A DNA stretch of 64,000 nt from Xanthomonas bonasiae (GCF_017163705.1 NZ_JAFIWB010000026.1:22539-86538); one strand, 5' to 3'. Shown: positions 9,633 to 18,792, counted from the first letter of the stretch. Numbers and translations: made by a program. Notes: generated by a model not told the origin, from the letters alone.

Positions 9633-9855
9633 GCGCGAAGGCTCCGCGCCGGGAGCGGCGCTAGGAAAAGAGTAAAAGGAAGTCGAACGGACACGGCCCC
9701 TGTTTCCGCCTCTGCATGGTAGGCAAGGTACCTGAACAGCAACCGTGACGCGCTACACATTTTACGCTCCGGAACGTGACCTCGTCCGTCATCCTAGGCG
9801 GTCTTTACGTAACGTCACCTGCAAGACCGTGCGAAACGCGCCTGCCCAGGCGCGT

Positions 9856-12096
9856 TCAGGCCGCGACCGCGACCCGTTCCAACCGGTCCACCGCACCCTG
9901 CATCGCGCTGTAGAACGCATCGTCGTCGCGATGCAGGCGCAAGCGATCCAGCTGCACCATCATCGCCAGCGCCTCCGGCGAGGCGACGCACAGGCGGCCG
10001 CCGCGGCGGTTGACGAACATCAGCCGCGACGAGATCGGGCTGACCCAGGACAATTTGCCCGGCTGCACGCGCCCTTCGCGATCGACGAAGTCCAGCCAGG
10101 TCCCCATCGCCAGGGTGCGGAAATACTCGGCGGTGGTGTGGTCGAAATCGGCCGCCTGCGCCGGCTCGGGCAACGCCGGCACGGTCTCGGCCGCCGGCGT
10201 CTCGGCAGCGGCCGGCGCGGGCGCAGGTGCCGGCGCCTGCAGCGGGCGCGCATGCGCCACATCGTCCAGGGCCGCCTGCAAGCCCAGCCAGGCGGCGTCG
10301 GCGGCGGCCGCATCCAGGCCGACGCTGGTCCACAGCCGCAACAGCTCGGCGCGCTGCGGCTGCAGCCAGCCGCCCGCCGGCACGCCGCCGCCGGTCTGCG
10401 CCTGGCGGCATTGCGCCAGCACCGCATCGCCAAGCGCCAGCGCCGCGCTCACCGCCGCGCCATGGCCGTCGTCGCGCAGCGCCGACTGCTGCAGGTACTG
10501 GCACCACGGCTGGCGCAGGAAGGTGTCGATCGGCAACGGCAAGGCCGCACCGTCCGCGTCGCCCTGCACGCGTTCGTCCACGGCCTGTGCGGCCAGGCGC
10601 CGTGCCTTGTCGCGGCGTTCCTCGGCGCGCTGCAGCTCGGCCGCGCGGCGCTCGGCGATCTCCACCCGGCGCCGGTACTGCTCGTAGGCGCTGCCGAATT
10701 CCGCCTCCAGGGTCAGGAACACCGCCAGGTGCTCGTCGAAGTCGCTCACCACCCGCTCCACCACCGCCTGCGCCTGCGCCTGCAGCACCTGTTCGATCGC
10801 GCTGTCGCCGGCATTGCCGTCGCAGGCATCGGCCAGCAGATTGAGCAGGCGCCGCGCCGGATGCCCGTCGCGCACGAACAGGCGGCCGTCGATCAGCGCC
10901 ACCTTGGCCAGCGGCACCAGCATCTGCCCGAGCAGTTCGCGTTGCGCCGGTTGCAGCACGCATTCGTCGAGCATGACCTCGAACAGCAGGCCGACCAGGT
11001 CCAGCGTGTCCGCATCGGCCGGCTCCAGGCGGGTGCTGGCCGGATCCAGCCCCAGCGACGCGCCGATCGCCACCACCTGCCGGCGCAGCCCCTGCGCCAG
11101 CGATTCGCCGTGTTCGGCGATCGCGGCGAAGCCGGCCAGCGGCGTGGTCTGCAGCAGCGACAGCACCGACAGCAGTTCGCGCGGCGACAGGCTGCGGCGC
11201 GCATCGTCGGCGGGATCGGGGGCGACCGGCTGCGCTTCGTGCAGCAAGGCGCGCAGCGCCGGCGGCAGCACCTCATGGTCGTCGCGGGCATGCGCGTCCA
11301 GCACGCGCGCCGCGCGCCGCTGCGCGGCCGACAGCGGCGCGGCGGCATGCCAGCTCTCGAAGAAGCGGCTGATCCAGTCCGGCGCCGCTTCGTCGCCGCT
11401 GGCGCCGTTGCGCGGGATGGCGCGGCGGCGGGTGCGCCCCATCGGCAGCGAACGCGCCCGCGCGACCTGGTCCAGGCGCTGCTCCAGCCGCGCGTACAGC
11501 TCGCCGACCCGCTCCTGCAGTTCCTGCTCGCAGATCTTGACGATCGCCAGTTGCACCTGCGGCGCCAGCACCAGACCGTGCAGCGCCGCATACACCGCCG
11601 CGCCGATATGCTCGGGACCGAACGGGTTGTTGTCGGCATCGATGCGCTGGCCGCCGGCGATGAAACCGAGGAAACGGTTGAGCCGCATCAGTTCCGGGCG
11701 CCAGCGGTGCTGGATCGCGCCGGCCAGGTTGCGCACCGCCAGGCGCACGTCCAGCTCCTGTTCGGAGACCAGGCTCAGGTCGCCGCGCTCGCGCGCCAGG
11801 GTGCGTTCCACCGACAGCGGGCGACCGGCCTCCAGGGCCTGCCAGGCCTGCGCCAGGTGCCCGCGGAAGCGCGCCGCGATCGGCTCGCGCTGCTGCCGCA
11901 GCAGCTGGATCGCCTCGAAATAGTCGTTCTGGGTCGGCCCCGCGCGCTCGGCCATGCGGAACAGCGCATCGGCGAGCACGTCCAGCACCTCGCCGAACGC
12001 CTCTGCAAGCGGCACCGATACCACGTCCCGGACCTGGTCGAGCAGGTCCGAATTGCGGCTGGGCAGCAGCTCCTCGGCATATTCGGCGATTGTCAT
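9856..12096 (-). CDS. DUF1631 family protein (upstream paralogue)
   Basis: 746 residues. It shares with its neighbour the blocks LSLVSEQEL, RLAVRNLA, NPFGPEHIGAAVYAA, RRLLNLLADACDGNAGDS, YRRRVEIAERRAAELQ and the C-terminal GTWLDFVDREGRVQPGKLSWVSPIS followed by FVNRRGGRL, so the two arose by tandem duplication. The middle linkers and the N-terminal 30 residues differ. I chose the ATG at 12096 (MTIAEYAEELL); no strong ribosome site is seen, and an upstream in-frame start at 12192 cannot be excluded. Gap to the next copy is 223 bp. Confidence 0.82.
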   Translation of the reverse strand: MTIAEYAEELLPSRNSDLLDQVRDVVSVPLAEAFGEVLDVLADALFRMAERAGPTQNDYFEAIQLLRQQREPIAARFRGHLAQAWQALEAGRPLSVERTLARERGDLSLVSEQELDVRLAVRNLAGAIQHRWRPELMRLNRFLGFIAGGQRIDADNNPFGPEHIGAAVYAALHGLVLAPQVQLAIVKICEQELQERVGELYARLEQRLDQVARARSLPMGRTRRRAIPRNGASGDEAAPDWISRFFESWHAAAPLSAAQRRAARVLDAHARDDHEVLPPALRALLHEAQPVAPDPADDARRSLSPRELLSVLSLLQTTPLAGFAAIAEHGESLAQGLRRQVVAIGASLGLDPASTRLEPADADTLDLVGLLFEVMLDECVLQPAQRELLGQMLVPLAKVALIDGRLFVRDGHPARRLLNLLADACDGNAGDSAIEQVLQAQAQAVVERVVSDFDEHLAVFLTLEAEFGSAYEQYRRRVEIAERRAAELQRAEERRDKARRLAAQAVDERVQGDADGAALPLPIDTFLRQPWCQYLQQSALRDDGHGAAVSAALALGDAVLAQCRQAQTGGGVPAGGWLQPQRAELLRLWTSVGLDAAAADAAWLGLQAALDDVAHARPLQAPAPAPAPAAAETPAAETVPALPEPAQAADFDHTTAEYFRTLAMGTWLDFVDREGRVQPGKLSWVSPISSRLMFVNRRGGRLCVASPEALAMMVQLDRLRLHRDDDAFYSAMQGAVDRLERVAVAA

Positions 12097-12217
12097 GGCA
12101 GTGTGATACGCAAACGCAAGTGAGACCGACGTCAATTCGGAAGTTAGCGGCAGATCGAGGATGAAGCTTGACTCTCCGTGTAACCGCGGCATCCGCTGCC
12201 GCTTTTGGGCACGCGAC

Positions 12218-12223
12218 TATAAT
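12218..12223 (+). promoter_or_regulatory. Candidate -10 element (TATAAT) for the nitroreductase-exonuclease operon
   Basis: A perfect TATAAT lies 28 bp before the ATG at 12252, implying a short leader of about 20 bases. No good -35 box is visible at 17 bp spacing. A TTGACT at 12168-12173 is too far upstream to pair with it. Confidence 0.5.
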
Positions 12224-12251
12224 TCGGCGCCCGCCCCACGGAATCGAGACT

Positions 12252-12827
12252 ATGCGCACACTTCATTCGCTGCAAGCGCTGGATGAGCGCCGTTCGGTGC
12301 CGTCCAAGCAATTGGGCGAGCCGGGACCCGATGCGGCGACCCTGCTGGCGATGCTGCGCTCGGCGGTGCGCGTGCCCGATCACGGCAAGCTGGTGCCGTT
12401 CCGGTTCCTGCGCATCGCCGGCCAGGCGCGCCTGGCGCTGGGCGACTTCCTGGCCGAGCGCACGCTGCAGCGCGACCCGGGCGCCCCGCCCGCCGCGGTG
12501 GAGAAGGATCGCGAACGTTTCGCGCATGCGCCGCTGGCGATCGCGGTGATCGCGCGGCTGCAGCGCGAGGAGAAAGTGCCGGAGATCGAGCAATGGCTGA
12601 CCGCCGGCTCGGTCTGCTTCGCGCTGCTGCAGGCGGCGCAGGCCTACGGCTTCGGCGCGCAGTGGCTGACCGCCTGGATGGCCTACGACGACGCGGTGGC
12701 GGCGCGGCTGGGTCTGGCCGAGAACGAGCGCATCGCCGGTTTCATCCATATCGGCACCCCGCGCATGCAGGTGCCCGAGCGCGAGCGTCCCGATCCGCAG
12801 CAGCTGCTGAGCGATTGGGCGCCGTGA
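12252..12827 (+). CDS. Nitroreductase family protein (YdjA-like)
   Basis: 191 residues, an FMN-dependent NAD(P)H oxidoreductase of the small nitroreductase family. Family blocks are RRSVPSKQLGEPGP near the N-terminus, VRVPDHGKLVPFRFLRI for FMN and NAD binding, WLTAGSVCFALLQAAQAYGFGAQWLTAW in the middle, and IAGFIHIGTP near the end. Length matches the YdjA/TdcC-like branch. The start ATG follows a short leader. Its stop overlaps the exonuclease start by 4 bp. The natural substrate is unknown. Confidence 0.88.
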   Translation: MRTLHSLQALDERRSVPSKQLGEPGPDAATLLAMLRSAVRVPDHGKLVPFRFLRIAGQARLALGDFLAERTLQRDPGAPPAAVEKDRERFAHAPLAIAVIARLQREEKVPEIEQWLTAGSVCFALLQAAQAYGFGAQWLTAWMAYDDAVAARLGLAENERIAGFIHIGTPRMQVPERERPDPQQLLSDWAP

Positions 12828-13747
12828 ACGCAGCGGCGCCGACGCGGCCGCTGTACCTGGTCGATGCCAGCCTGTACGTGTTCCGCGCCTGGCACTCGAT
12901 CCCCGACGAGTTCCAGGACGCGCAGGGCTGGCCGACCAACGCGGTGCACGGCTTCGCCCGCTTCCTGCTCGACCTGCTCGAACGCGAGCGCCCGCAGCAC
13001 ATCGCGATCGCCTTCGACGAAGCACTGGACAGCTGCTTCCGCAATCGCCTGTATCCGGCCTACAAGGCCAATCGCGCGCCGGCGCCGGACGCGTTGCGGC
13101 GCCAGTTCGCGCACTGCAAGGCGCTGTGCGCGGCGCTCGGCCTGGGCGTGCTGGCGCACCACGACTACGAGGCCGACGACCTGATCGGCAGCGCCCTGCA
13201 CAGCATGCGCGGCGCCGGCTTCCACGGCGTGATCGTGTCCGCCGACAAGGACCTGTCGCAGTTGCTGCTGCTCGACTTCGACGAACAGTGGGACTACGCG
13301 CGCGGCCAGCGCTGGGGCATGGCCGGGGTCAAGGCGCGGCACGGCGTGCACGCGCACCAGATCGCCGACTACCTGGCGCTGACCGGCGATGCGATCGACA
13401 ACATTCCCGGCGTCACCGGCATCGGCGCCAAGTCCGCGGCGATCCTGCTGGCGCATTTCGGCGACCTGGACACGCTGCTGGCGCGGATCGACGAAGTGGC
13501 GTTCCTGCGCCTGCGCGGCGCGGCGCAGATGGCGGTGCGCCTGCGCGAGCAGCGCGAGCACGCGCTGCTGTGGCGGCAACTGGCCACCATCGCACTGGAC
13601 GCGCCGCTGCATTCGGCCGCACCGGGCTTCGCCCGCGGCCAGGCCGACGCCGACATGCTGCACGGCCTGTGCGAAGCGCTGCGCTTCGGCCCGTTGACCC
13701 GGCGCCGCTTGCTGCAGGCGGCGGGGCTGGACGGTCCCGTCGGCTAG
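12824..13747 (+). CDS. 5'-3' exonuclease / flap endonuclease-like protein
   Basis: 307 residues, related to the 5' nuclease domain of DNA polymerase I and to Xni/ExoIX. Metal-binding acidic blocks are visible: LYLVDASLYVFRAWH at the N-terminus, AFDEALDSCFRNRLYPAYKANR, HHDYEADDLIGSA and VSADKDLSQLL. The helix-hairpin-helix block is GDAIDNIPGVTGIGAKSAAILL. It starts at GTG 12824, coupled to the nitroreductase gene by a 4-bp overlap. It probably works on flaps or RNA primers in DNA repair, as inferred from the family. Confidence 0.92.
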   Translation: MNAAAPTRPLYLVDASLYVFRAWHSIPDEFQDAQGWPTNAVHGFARFLLDLLERERPQHIAIAFDEALDSCFRNRLYPAYKANRAPAPDALRRQFAHCKALCAALGLGVLAHHDYEADDLIGSALHSMRGAGFHGVIVSADKDLSQLLLLDFDEQWDYARGQRWGMAGVKARHGVHAHQIADYLALTGDAIDNIPGVTGIGAKSAAILLAHFGDLDTLLARIDEVAFLRLRGAAQMAVRLREQREHALLWRQLATIALDAPLHSAAPGFARGQADADMLHGLCEALRFGPLTRRRLLQAAGLDGPVG

Positions 13748-14202
13748 GCGTCGGCGCAACGCGATACGGATGACGCGCTTGCAGAGCGACGCCGGATGGT
13801 CTCGGGCCATCGCCAAGCGACAAGCGTGTTGACCTCGGCGAGGTCGGGGCTGAAGCCGCTCCTACAGCGCAGCCAGCAGGCGTGCCGCAAGCCCCCTGTA
13901 GGAGCGGCTTCAGCCGCGACGAACGGAGCGGCGGACCTCCGCGGCTCCAGTCAGCCCCACCCACAATGCACCCGACAGCTCGCCGCAAGTCGCGGTAGAC
14001 GCGGCTTCAGCCGTAACCAACGGAGCGACGCCCGTCGCGGCGTCGGAACCGACGCACCTGGCCTGCGGAACCGCTCCGAAAACCTGCAAACCCACAAACG
14101 CACGCGCATCATCGCGACACCGATGCCTCTACACTTCAGGACAGCCGGGCTGCGCGCCGACGCGGCCACGCCTTCTTCTTCCGAACCGAGCGAACGCTAC
14201 CC
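13748..14202. other. Repeat-rich intergenic stretch
   Basis: 455 bp between the exonuclease stop and the Nudix gene. It holds three GTAG-type repeat copies: 13843-13866, 13897-13920 and a degenerate one at 13995-14017. I see no gene I would support. The promoter of the downstream Nudix gene is presumably in the last 100 bp, but no clear boxes are visible. Confidence 0.6.
13843..13920. repeat. Inverted pair of GTAG-type palindromic repeats
   Basis: A minus-oriented copy at 13843-13866 ends CTCCTACA, and a plus-oriented copy at 13897-13920 begins TGTAGGAG, with 30 bp between. A decayed third copy at 13995-14017 keeps GCGGCTTCAGCCG but begins GTAGAC. Confidence 0.8.
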
Positions 14203-14754
14203 ATGACCCGCCACGATTCCCCGCCCCGCGTCGTCTACGAAGGCAAATACCAGCGCATGGTGGTGCGCGGCACCTGGGAGTATTCCGAACGGGTGCACGC
14301 CGGCGGCCTGGCCGCGATCATCGTCGCGGTGACGCCGGACGACGAGGTGCTGTTCGTCGAGCAGTTCCGCGTGCCGCTGCAGGCGCGCACCATCGAGATG
14401 CCGGCCGGGCTGGTCGGCGACATCGACGCGGGCGAATCGATCGAAGTGTCGGCGGTGCGCGAACTGGAGGAAGAGACCGGCTGGACCGCCGACCACGCCG
14501 AGGTGCTGATGATCGGCCCGACCTCCTCCGGCGCCAGCAACGAAAAGGTCGCCTTCGTCCGTGCCAGCGGCCTGCGCAAGGTCGGCGACGGCGGCGGCGA
14601 TGCCAGCGAGGACATCACCGTGCACACGGTGCCGCGCGCCCGCGCGGCGGCCTGGCTGGTGCAGAAGATGGGCGAAGGCTACGAGCTGGACGCCAAGCTG
14701 TGGGCCGGGCTGTGGATGATCGAGCACCAGTTGGACGGCACCCCGCGTGGCTGA
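14203..14754 (+). CDS. Nudix hydrolase, ADP-ribose pyrophosphatase-like
   Basis: 183 residues. The Nudix box is complete around residues 66-88: GDIDAGE, seven residues, then RELEEETGW. It is preceded by EMPAGLVG, the helix-loop pattern of ADP-ribose/NADH-type pyrophosphatases, and by VLFVEQFRVPLQARTIE. Such enzymes cleave nucleoside diphosphates linked to another moiety, often ADP-ribose. The start ATG is at 14203, directly after CGCTACCC. The stop overlaps the following GTG start by 8 bp, forming a two-gene operon. Exact substrate is not decided by sequence. Confidence 0.88.
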   Translation: MTRHDSPPRVVYEGKYQRMVVRGTWEYSERVHAGGLAAIIVAVTPDDEVLFVEQFRVPLQARTIEMPAGLVGDIDAGESIEVSAVRELEEETGWTADHAEVLMIGPTSSGASNEKVAFVRASGLRKVGDGGGDASEDITVHTVPRARAAAWLVQKMGEGYELDAKLWAGLWMIEHQLDGTPRG

Positions 14755-15547
14755 GCCGACGATGCACGCGGATGCCGCGCCGTCCCTGCTCGGCGCCGGC
14801 GATCCGCCGCCCTACACCGTGTACCAGGCGCACGGCCGTTCGCCCTATCTGCTGATCGCCGACCACGCCGGTCAGCGCGTGCCGCAGGCGCTGGCCGACC
14901 TGGGCCTGCCGCAGCACGAACTGGACCGGCACATCGGCTGGGACATCGGCATCGCCGGCGTCACCGCCGACCTGGCGCAGGCGCTGGACGCGTTCGCGAT
15001 CGTGCAGACCTATTCGCGGCTGGTGATCGACTGCAACCGGCCGCTGTCGGCGCCGGGTTCGATCGCCGAGGTCAGCGACGGCACCGTGGTGCCGGGCAAC
15101 CAGGGGCTGGACGCCGCCGCGCGCGCGGCGCGCGTCAGCGCGATCTTCGCGCCCTACCACGCGCGCATCGCCGCGGAACTGGACCGGCGCCGCGACGCCG
15201 GCCTGGCCACCATCCTGATCGCGATGCACAGCTTCACCCCGGCGATGGCAGGCGAGTCCCGGCCCTGGCATGCCGGCGTGCTGTACCAGCGCGATGCGCG
15301 CTTCGCGCAGGCGCTGCTGGCCGAACTGCGCGCCGAACCGGGCCTGGTGGTCGGCGACAACCAGCCCTATTCGGTCAGCGACGCCACCGACTACGCGATC
15401 CCGGTGCACGCCGAGGCGCGCGGCCTGGCGCACGTGGAACTGGAGATCCGCCAGGACCTGATCGCCGACCGTGCAGGACAGCGGCAATGGGCGCAGCGCT
15501 TGCTCAGCATGCTGAATCGGTTGCAAGCTGCCTTCACACCGGGCTGA
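14747..15547 (+). CDS. N-formylglutamate amidohydrolase family protein
   Basis: 266 residues, FGase family (HutG-type deformylase fold, zinc peptidase-like). Motifs are YLLIADHAGQRVPQAL with the metal-binding histidine, DIGIAGV, YSRLVIDCNRPL, ILIAMHSFTP and HVELEIRQDLI near the end. It likely hydrolyses N-formylglutamate or a related N-acyl amino acid. It starts at GTG 14747 inside the Nudix gene end; an ATG at 14762 is an alternative start. No histidine-utilisation genes are nearby, so a hut pathway role is uncertain. Confidence 0.87.
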   Translation: MAEPTMHADAAPSLLGAGDPPPYTVYQAHGRSPYLLIADHAGQRVPQALADLGLPQHELDRHIGWDIGIAGVTADLAQALDAFAIVQTYSRLVIDCNRPLSAPGSIAEVSDGTVVPGNQGLDAAARAARVSAIFAPYHARIAAELDRRRDAGLATILIAMHSFTPAMAGESRPWHAGVLYQRDARFAQALLAELRAEPGLVVGDNQPYSVSDATDYAIPVHAEARGLAHVELEIRQDLIADRAGQRQWAQRLLSMLNRLQAAFTPG

Positions 15548-15623
15548 GCGCAGGCTGCGCACTCTCGGTGCATCGCCGTCCATTCGGACGCCCCCTCGCT
15601 GCATGCACCGGACCCCTGCCCCC

Positions 15624-16517
15624 ATGCTCATCCGCCTCGGCTACGAGATCCGCTACCGTTTCCTGCAGCCCACCCCGGTGCTGGCGATGCTCGACATCCA
15701 CGACAGCCGCCGCACCGACATCGTCGTGGCCACCGCGCTGCAGACCGAACCGGCGATTCCGCTGCGCGGCTATCGCGACCAGTTCGGCAACAGCTGCACG
15801 CGCATGCTGGCCCCGGCCGGCGTACTGACCCTGCGCGCCGACGCGGTGGTGCGCGACAGCGGCCTGCCCGACCAGTACCGCTACGACGCGCCGCAGACCC
15901 CGGTGGAGCAGCTGCCGGACGACACCCTGATGTACCTGCTCGGCAGCCGCTACTGCGAGACCGACCTGCTCAGCGGCATGGCCTGGGACCTGTTCGGCAG
16001 CGCGCCGACCGGCTGGGCGCGGGTGCAGGCGATCTGCGACTACGTGCATGCGCAGATCGAATTCGGCTACGAGCACGCGCGCCCGACCAAGAGCGCGGCA
16101 CAGGCGCTGCAGGAAGGCCGCGGCGTGTGCCGCGACTTCGCCCACTCGGCGATCGCGCTGTGCCGCTGCATGAACATCCCGGCGCGCTACTGCACCGGCT
16201 ACCTGGGCGACATCGGCGTGCCCGCCTCGGCGGCGCCGATGGATTTCTCCGGCTGGTTCGAGGCGTTCCTGGACGGGCAGTGGTACACCTTCGATGCGCG
16301 CCACAACCTGCCGCGCATCGGCCGGGTGCTGATCGCGCGCGGCCGCGACGCCGCCGACGTGGCGATCAGCAACACCTTCGGCTACAACACGCTGGAATCG
16401 TTCGTGGTGTGGACCGACGAAACCGACCAGGCACGGCTGGATCCGCGTCCTGCCAGCGCCGCGGGGGTCGCCGGCAACGGCGCTGCGGCGCTGCGGACCG
16501 AGGGACTCTACCTGTAG
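15624..16517 (+). CDS. Transglutaminase-like cysteine protease family protein
   Basis: 297 residues from the ATG at 15624 (MLIRLGYEIRYRF); an ATG at 15603 would add seven. The N-terminal half is a beta domain typical of bacterial transglutaminase-like proteins. The core holds the catalytic Cys in GRGVCRDFAHSAIALCR, followed by PARYCTGYLGD, and the His/Asp pair in YTFDARHNLPRIGRVLIARG. The two-Cys CRDFAH form is common in this family. Function is probably proteolytic or amidase-like. It stands alone, 76 bp after the FGase gene, and ends in a set of hairpins. Confidence 0.88.
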   Translation: MLIRLGYEIRYRFLQPTPVLAMLDIHDSRRTDIVVATALQTEPAIPLRGYRDQFGNSCTRMLAPAGVLTLRADAVVRDSGLPDQYRYDAPQTPVEQLPDDTLMYLLGSRYCETDLLSGMAWDLFGSAPTGWARVQAICDYVHAQIEFGYEHARPTKSAAQALQEGRGVCRDFAHSAIALCRCMNIPARYCTGYLGDIGVPASAAPMDFSGWFEAFLDGQWYTFDARHNLPRIGRVLIARGRDAADVAISNTFGYNTLESFVVWTDETDQARLDPRPASAAGVAGNGAAALRTEGLYL

Positions 16518-16564
16518 GGCGGTTTCGCCCAGATGCGGCCGCATCCCGCAGTGGCTTGCGGGAT
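16517..16564 (+). terminator. Cluster of hairpins after the transglutaminase-like gene
   Basis: Three consecutive structures: GGGCG (16517-16521) pairing with CGCCC (16526-16530); the 12-bp palindrome ATGCGGCCGCAT at 16533-16544; and ATCCCGCA (16543-16550) pairing with TGCGGGAT (16557-16564). The second and third overlap, so they are alternatives. There is no T run, so termination strength is uncertain. Confidence 0.45.
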
Positions 16565-16895
16565 CGGCGCAGCGGTCGCGACGGCGTGCACCGACAGCGT
16601 CCGTCGCAACCGGCGGCCCGAAGCCGTCCCGGCGGTCGCGCCTTCGGGAACATGGGGCCAGGCGATGGTCAGACAGGCCATTTGTGGGAGGGACTTCAGT
16701 CCCGACTGCAGCGAATCGCCAGACTTCGGTCGCCATTTCATCCGCCCGCCGGGAACCTTCCCCGAAACGGCACCATGGTCCCGCGGCGAAAAGGAAGCGG
16801 CGCGCGCTGCGTGGCCGGCGGCGACACACCACGGCAAGAGCGCGCGAACGCCGCGCCGTAGCATCGTCGGACTCGTTGCCAGTCGGAGTCTTGCC
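16565..16895. other. Intergenic stretch with a single variant repeat
   Basis: About 330 bp without a supportable gene. One repeat of a sister type lies at 16683-16706, beginning TGTGGGAGGGACTTCAG. The sequence just before 16896 carries GGAG, the ribosome site for the next gene. Confidence 0.5.
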
Positions 16896-17588
16896 GTGCC
16901 CGTTCGCCGTCGCTGTCCCCCTCTTCTGCTGCTGGTGCTGATGCTGCAGGTCCCGGCGTTCGCGCAACAGGTCGCCACCGACCCGCCGACGCAATGGCAA
17001 GCCGACGCCAAGGCCAACAAGAAAGCCGCCAAGCAGGCAGAAAAGGCCGCCGAGCGCGCGGTGCCGCGACAAACGGCCGCCGCCGGCGGACCCGCGCCTG
17101 ACGGCGAAGGCCCGGGCGGTGGTCAGGGAGGCCCGGGCGGTCCAGGCAGCGAAGGCGGCCCGCCGGGCGGCCCCCCCGGCGGTGGATCCGGCGCACGCCG
17201 CGCCAGCGGTCCGCTGCAGATGCTGCGTCCGGAGATGGACTTCGCCGCGCCGTTGACCGATACGCTGCTGCTTTACCGCACCCGCGAATCGGTGGTGTTC
17301 GGCCGCCCCGGCAGCAGCGACGTGGTGATCCTGCCGCTGTCCGGCGCGCACGTGCAGATCGCGCCCGGCGTGCAGGCGCTGCTGCACGACAACCCCGACG
17401 GCATGGTGGTGGAAATCAGCACCAGCAACGGCATCCGCGTGTCCTACCGCTACACCACCGATGCGCAGGATGCGGACAGCCTGCGCGTGCACATCCGCGC
17501 CGAAGGCCATGCCGAATCGCAGCGTGGCGGGGTGTTCGAGGTCGATCGCGTGTACCACCGCGGAAACGCCGCAAAACGAAAGGGTTGA
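16896..17588 (+). CDS. Gly/Pro-rich exported protein, function unknown
   Basis: 230 residues. The start is GTG 16896 with GGAG seven bases upstream. The signal peptide has RRR, then LLLLVLMLQV, and a cleavage site after AFA. A Lys/Ala-rich helical stretch follows (about 32-55), then a low-complexity region of about 40 residues dominated by Gly and Pro (about 65-105), then a folded C-terminal domain of about 120 residues with LLLYRTRESVVFGR, VVILPLSGAHVQI and SNGIRVSYRYTTD. I do not recognise the family. The linker suggests a tether from the membrane or wall into the periplasm. Confidence 0.7.
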   Translation: MPVRRRCPPLLLLVLMLQVPAFAQQVATDPPTQWQADAKANKKAAKQAEKAAERAVPRQTAAAGGPAPDGEGPGGGQGGPGGPGSEGGPPGGPPGGGSGARRASGPLQMLRPEMDFAAPLTDTLLLYRTRESVVFGRPGSSDVVILPLSGAHVQIAPGVQALLHDNPDGMVVEISTSNGIRVSYRYTTDAQDADSLRVHIRAEGHAESQRGGVFEVDRVYHRGNAAKRKG

Positions 17589-17722
17589 GCCGCGTCGCGT
17601 CGCCTGCAACGCCGGCGGCGCGCAGGCATCGCGGATGCCTCGCAACCTGGCCCGATCCAGGCCCACGGCGTGGACGTTGCCGCATGCCGTGCGCCGCGGG
17701 TGCGGCGCACGGCATCCCCGCC

Positions 17723-18664
17723 TCAGGCGAAGGCGTCGGTGGCGCGCACCAGGGCGTCGACGTTCTCGACCTCGAACGCGGAATGGCCCGCGCTCGGGGT
17801 GATCTCAAGCGTCGCCTTCGGCCAGGCCTTGTGCAGCTCCCAGGCGCTCTGCAGCGGGCACACCACGTCGTAGCGGCCCTGCACGATCACCCCCGGGATG
17901 TCGGCGATCCTGCCGGCGTCGCGCAGCAACTGGTCTTCGACCTCGAAGAAGCCGCCGTTGACGAAGTAGTGGTTCTCGATGCGCGCGAACGCCAGCGCGA
18001 ACTGCGCGTCCTCGTGGCCGCTGACGAAATCCGCGTCCACGTGCAGGAAGCTGGTGGCGCCTTCCCACACGCTCCACGCGCGCGCCGCGGCCAGGCGCGT
18101 GGCCTGGTCGTCGCTGGTCAGGCGGCGATGGAACGCGGAGATCAGGTCGGCGCGCTCCACCGGCGGAATCGCGGCGACGTAGTGCTCCCAGGCATCGGGG
18201 AACAGCCGGCTGGCGCCTTCCTGGTAGAACCACTCCAGCTCCCAGCGGCGCAGCATGAAGATGCCGCGCAGCACCAGTTCGGTGACGCGCTGCGGATGGG
18301 TCTGCGCGTAGGCCAGCGCCAGGGTCGAACCCCAGCTGCCGCCGAACACCTGCCAGCGCGCGATGCCGAGCGTCTCGCGCAGCGTCTCGATGTCGGCGAC
18401 CAGATCCCAGGTGGTGTTGTCGACCAGGTCCGCATGCGGGGTGGAGCGGCCGGAGCCGCGCTGGTCGAACAGCACGATGCGGTACTTGGCCGGATCGTGG
18501 AAGCGACGCATCTTGGCATTGCAGCCGCCGCCCGGTCCGCCGTGCAGCAGCACCACCGGCTTGCCCTGCGGGTTGCCGCACTGTTCGTAGTACAGCGTGT
18601 GGCGGGCGTCCACCGGCAGCATGCCGCTGTCGAACGGTTCGATCTCGGGATACAGCGTACGCAT
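17723..18664 (-). CDS. pip: Proline iminopeptidase
   Basis: 313 residues, alpha/beta hydrolase that removes N-terminal proline from peptides; length equals the characterised Xanthomonas enzyme. The catalytic serine is at residue 110 in GGSWGS; the acid is in GRYDVVCP and the histidine in AGHSAFE, at the positions known for the family. The oxyanion motif is HGGPGGG near residue 41. The cap domain is helical, with WYELEW-like LRRWELEWFYQEGA. The start ATG at 18664 follows GGAG. It is transcribed alone; a TAAAAT -10-like element lies about 37 bp upstream on the minus strand. Confidence 0.97.
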   Translation of the reverse strand: MRTLYPEIEPFDSGMLPVDARHTLYYEQCGNPQGKPVVLLHGGPGGGCNAKMRRFHDPAKYRIVLFDQRGSGRSTPHADLVDNTTWDLVADIETLRETLGIARWQVFGGSWGSTLALAYAQTHPQRVTELVLRGIFMLRRWELEWFYQEGASRLFPDAWEHYVAAIPPVERADLISAFHRRLTSDDQATRLAAARAWSVWEGATSFLHVDADFVSGHEDAQFALAFARIENHYFVNGGFFEVEDQLLRDAGRIADIPGVIVQGRYDVVCPLQSAWELHKAWPKATLEITPSAGHSAFEVENVDALVRATDAFA

Positions 18665-18792
18665 GGCGGCTCCTGCTCGAAAACGGTGCTTGAAAACTGG
18701 ATTTTACCCGCGGATGGCGTGGCCCTGCGGCGTGCGCCGTCGCCGTTCGCTCACGCCGGCTTCCGGCGCAGACACGGCTGGCGGCGCTCGAA

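Noticed and set aside
7128..12123. Very long open frames on the plus strand opposite the DUF1631 genes (about 860 and 790 codons)
   Set aside because: They are antisense shadows caused by high GC at third positions. Their products are His/Arg/Gln-rich with no domain, while the minus strand encodes recognisable paralogues.
12168..12223. TTGACT paired with TATAAT as a sigma-70 promoter for the nitroreductase gene
   Set aside because: Spacer is 44 bp, far from 16-18; only the -10 box is kept as a candidate.
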